A DNA stretch of 64,000 bases, from assembly GCA_934271245.1 (NCBI GenBank), contig CAKQQY010000004.1, positions 17,363 through 81,362 on the forward strand. Direction: 5' to 3'. The position numbers and the translations under genes are program-made. Below are positions 62,091-64,000 of this stretch, in pieces. The notes below the pieces were generated by a model. The model was not told the DNA's origin, made no database searches, and saw nothing but the letters and a program-made list of their open reading frames with translations. This DNA is from an uncultured Clostridia bacterium (GTDB lineage: Bacteria; Bacillota; Clostridia; Christensenellales; Borkfalkiaceae). Positions within the stretch are counted from its first letter, which is position 1, and the number at the start of each line of letters is the position of its first letter.

Positions 62091-63413
62091 TTATCGATAC
62101 AAATTGATTTTTGCAAACGTTACCGCGTTTGAATTATGAAAATTCTCACTACCGTTTAACGCCGTTCTTATGACGGTAATCGCTACGTTATTTTCTATAA
62201 TAAAACTCGGATACTGTATGCCGTTTAGGTTTTTATCCGTTTCCGTAATATCTTTTATCGTTTTTACGTATTCCCAGTTTTCTAAATCCTTGCTTCTGTA
62301 TAATTTCAGAATTTGTCGCGGGAAACAACGATGATTCCCCATTGCATAATAATATCCGTCTTCTTCGTTCTTTTCTATATAAAATTTGCAATATCCGATT
62401 TCTAAATCGATTACTTTATAAAACTCAAGTTTATTATTTTCTTTGTCGTAACGAGTCATCAAGGCTTTATTAGTAAAATATCTCGAAATAACGTATATTT
62501 CTCCGTTTCTTTCCACAACGTTGCTTTCTTCGGCGTAACGATGATTTTCGGCGTCGATATTCCATGCGGGGTCCGGATATAACGTGTTGGAAAACGTCCA
62601 ACTTTCTTTATTCAATAAGCCCGTTTTTACGTTCCCTTTCGCCATAGTCAAAGAGGAATACGCAACGCCGTCGATATAATACGGCGCTCCGCCAACAAAA
62701 TATACATAATCGCCCTTAACAAGAATTTGAGTCGGAGAACTGCAAAAGTAAACGTCTTTTCCGTCATATTCGGGAGAGATAACGTCTCCTTTTTCAAACG
62801 TTATTCCGTCTGTGGTTTTATAAAAAATAACGCCCTCTCCGACTTTTGTTCCTATAAAATATAATTCGTCTTTAACAATTATAAATCTTCCCCATTCCGC
62901 CGGAATAATCTCGCTTAAATAACGCCATTTTTTTCCGTCGTCGTCTGAGATGAATACAATCGATTGCTTATGTCCGCTTGCCGTTCCGCCGTTCTTAAAA
63001 GTATCCATCGTGCAAAACAACTTTTCATGAAATCTTATGATATGCGGACTACCCAAAAAATTTCCGCTGAAATCATAAACGCGGTCTTTGGGATTATAAT
63101 AGTTGACAACCGGATACAGATAATCGCCTGTAACGAACAATCTTCTGTCGCTCGCTTGATTATCCGCGCGAATTACAGCCGAATATTCTGTGTTGCTTTT
63201 CAGATTATCTATTTCGATTTCGTTTTTATCGGAACGCGTTTCTACGATTAAATTTTTATTCCGATAAATCTGAACGGTAAAATCACCCGTCGTTTTCCCG
63301 ACCCATTCTAAAATTACGCCGTTTTTTTCAGGCGAAACCCTTACAATCATAAGATTGTAATTTACCGCTGAATCATCGTTATGGTAAGGACAAAACTTAA
63401 TTACGTCTTTCAT
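62091..63413 (-). CDS. FN3 plus sialidase-like beta-propeller protein, cytoplasmic
   Basis: 440 residues from ATG 63413; the longer frame begins upstream of the predicted transcription start. Residues about 15-95 form a fibronectin III-like domain (GVILEWVGKTTGDFTVQIYRN, LKSNTEYSAVIRAD). Residues about 105-440 form a propeller with an Asp-box (SDDDGKKWRYLSEI, about 155) and repeated YFIGTK/YFVGGA strands, as in sialidases and BNR proteins. The Arg triad of true sialidases is not evident, so another exo-glycosidase or lyase activity is as likely. No signal peptide. First gene of the operon under the 63441-63506 promoter. Confidence 0.6.
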   Translation of the reverse strand: MKDVIKFCPYHNDDSAVNYNLMIVRVSPEKNGVILEWVGKTTGDFTVQIYRNKNLIVETRSDKNEIEIDNLKSNTEYSAVIRADNQASDRRLFVTGDYLYPVVNYYNPKDRVYDFSGNFLGSPHIIRFHEKLFCTMDTFKNGGTASGHKQSIVFISDDDGKKWRYLSEIIPAEWGRFIIVKDELYFIGTKVGEGVIFYKTTDGITFEKGDVISPEYDGKDVYFCSSPTQILVKGDYVYFVGGAPYYIDGVAYSSLTMAKGNVKTGLLNKESWTFSNTLYPDPAWNIDAENHRYAEESNVVERNGEIYVISRYFTNKALMTRYDKENNKLEFYKVIDLEIGYCKFYIEKNEEDGYYYAMGNHRCFPRQILKLYRSKDLENWEYVKTIKDITETDKNLNGIQYPSFIIENNVAITVIRTALNGSENFHNSNAVTFAKINLYR

Positions 63414-63440
63414 TCGCCGACCGTTATTCTTTTTTATGTA

Positions 63441-63506
63441 ATTGTATAATCGGCCAGTATCAAAGTCAATATCAAAACACACAAATAATATCTCGTTTTT
63501 TGATAT
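63441..63506 (-). promoter_or_regulatory. Promoter with right-regulon element, drives the 63.4 to 59.9 kb operon
   Basis: Minus strand: 24-bp element (63483-63506, core ATCAAAAAACGAGAT), 13 bp, -35 TTGACT, 17-bp spacer, -10 TACAAT. The poly-A part of the element is the most diverged of the five copies. Confidence 0.82.
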
Positions 63507-63928
63507 TCATCGATTTTTACGTTTAACGCAAAAAGTTTTGTCCTCCCATTATTTAAAAGAAATATTATTTAACTACTTTAAATCTTTGCAAAAGTCTTCG
63601 GTCAACCGCTTAAGATTTTGATTTTCTACAATACCGATACAGAAAATTCCGCTACGATAAGCAGAAAAGACACAAAAAAACTTATTGATGCTTGGAACGA
63701 AGCCGATAGCAAATGCTTGACCGATATAAAATGTGCAGAGCGCTATAAAAAACGAAAAACCAAACCACAAATCATAGTAGGATTTCTTTTATCTGAAGAT
63801 TTTTTATTCCACCGCTCCAAGCGGTGGTTGTTTTTTCGCTAAAGGCTACAAAACAAAAACTCGCTTGAACCTCAAGGGTTCAAACGAGTTTCACTTGGCG
63901 GGGGGCACGTCGACTTGACCTGCTTTTG
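63507..63928. other. Non-coding region with two terminators
   Basis: No convincing gene. A plus-strand intrinsic terminator lies at 63809-63837 (CCACCGCT / AGCGGTGG, 3-base loop, then TTGTTTTTT), so some plus-strand transcript ends here although no gene is recognised before it; a small RNA is possible. A second hairpin at 63857-63891 (AAACTCG-x-TTGAACC with its complement) is followed by a T-rich run on the minus strand and terminates the gene at the right edge. Confidence 0.65.
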
Positions 63929-64000
63929 TCAAACGTTTCTCCAGTCGAATACCGTGCCAAGCGGGAAATTTTTGTCGTCGCAAAGTTCGTTGTAAATCCG
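63929..64000 (-). CDS. C-terminal 23 codons of an unidentified gene (partial, right edge)
   Basis: Open frame from the window edge to TGA at 63929, ending in FPLGTVFDWRNV. A minus-strand terminator follows about 40 bp later (63857-63891), which supports a real gene end. Too short to identify. Confidence 0.45.
   Translation of the reverse strand, partial: RIYNELCDDKNFPLGTVFDWRNV

Noticed and set aside
62072..62116. N-terminal extension of the propeller enzyme to 62116
   Set aside because: It would overlap the preceding gene; ATG 62071 has AAGGAG at correct spacing.
63618..63842. 74-codon plus-strand gene
   Set aside because: TTG start without ribosome site, runs through the terminator stem at 63809, and no protein family pattern.

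Overview
This 64 kb window looks like a chromosomal carbohydrate-utilisation region from an uncultured gut-type Clostridia. Christensenellales/Borkfalkiaceae-like is my guess, from gene content and style only, with no marker gene in view. The support is: moderate-to-low GC, Gram-positive lipoprotein signals, solute-binding-protein ABC importers without a PTS, AraC regulators, and large surface proteins with Listeria-Bacteroides (InlB/Flg_new) repeats and lectin-like modules. I see no rRNA gene, intact tRNA, CRISPR array, phage or intact insertion sequence.

Layout. (1) 1-6.1 kb: a cut-off DUF5060 lipoprotein and an ABC importer (binding protein plus two permeases) on the minus strand, divergent from an AraC regulator and a TauE/SafE exporter. 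(2) 6.3-7.6 kb: a small membrane protein and a truncated AraC gene. (3) 7.8-33 kb: an amino-sugar glycan system. Minus-strand operon GH2 - nagB-like - nagA - GH63-like lies divergent from an AraC gene. A second minus-strand operon of about 15 kb (30.1 to 14.8 kb) carries an importer, two large secreted proteins, a DUF4838 lipoprotein, a small peptide, a GLRF-domain surface protein and a GH20 hexosaminidase. A GH94-like phosphorylase diverges from it. (4) 33.0-33.7 kb: a decayed stretch with a broken WYL regulator, a tRNA-Ser 3' end and the tail of a TauE gene. (5) 33.7-63.5 kb: a second glycan system with GH78-, GH2-, GH43-, GH3-, GH32/43-like and sialidase-like proteins, three SGNH esterase-like proteins, an HpaI-type aldolase, a Gfo/Idh/MocA oxidoreductase, an RpiB/LacAB isomerase, its own importer, a PnuC-like membrane protein and its own AraC regulator. 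Rhamnose-containing, acetylated plant glycan is my inferred substrate.

Regulation is the clearest new signal. In the right-hand system five promoters carry the same 24-bp element (core ATCAAAAAATGAGAT), each placed exactly 13 bp upstream of the -35 hexamer. They cover every transcription unit from 33.7 to 63.5 kb, and one copy lies inside the promoter of the AraC gene at 57.0 kb. In the left-hand system three promoters share a different 16-bp element (GTTGATTTTRTCTATT) whose last two bases are the first two of the -35. Two regulons with different promoter geometry therefore sit side by side.

The most novel candidate system is a pair of tiny acidic peptides (47 and 39 aa; 18526-18669 and 40610-40729) that share a motif. 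Each lies immediately upstream of a secreted protein that begins with the same GLRF-type N-terminal domain; one pair is translationally coupled through a TGATG overlap. Also notable are a 1.46 kb near-identical direct repeat joining two surface-protein genes and a five-copy module of about 120 residues in two neighbouring surface proteins. All three importers lack an ATPase gene here and presumably borrow a shared MsmK-type ATPase.
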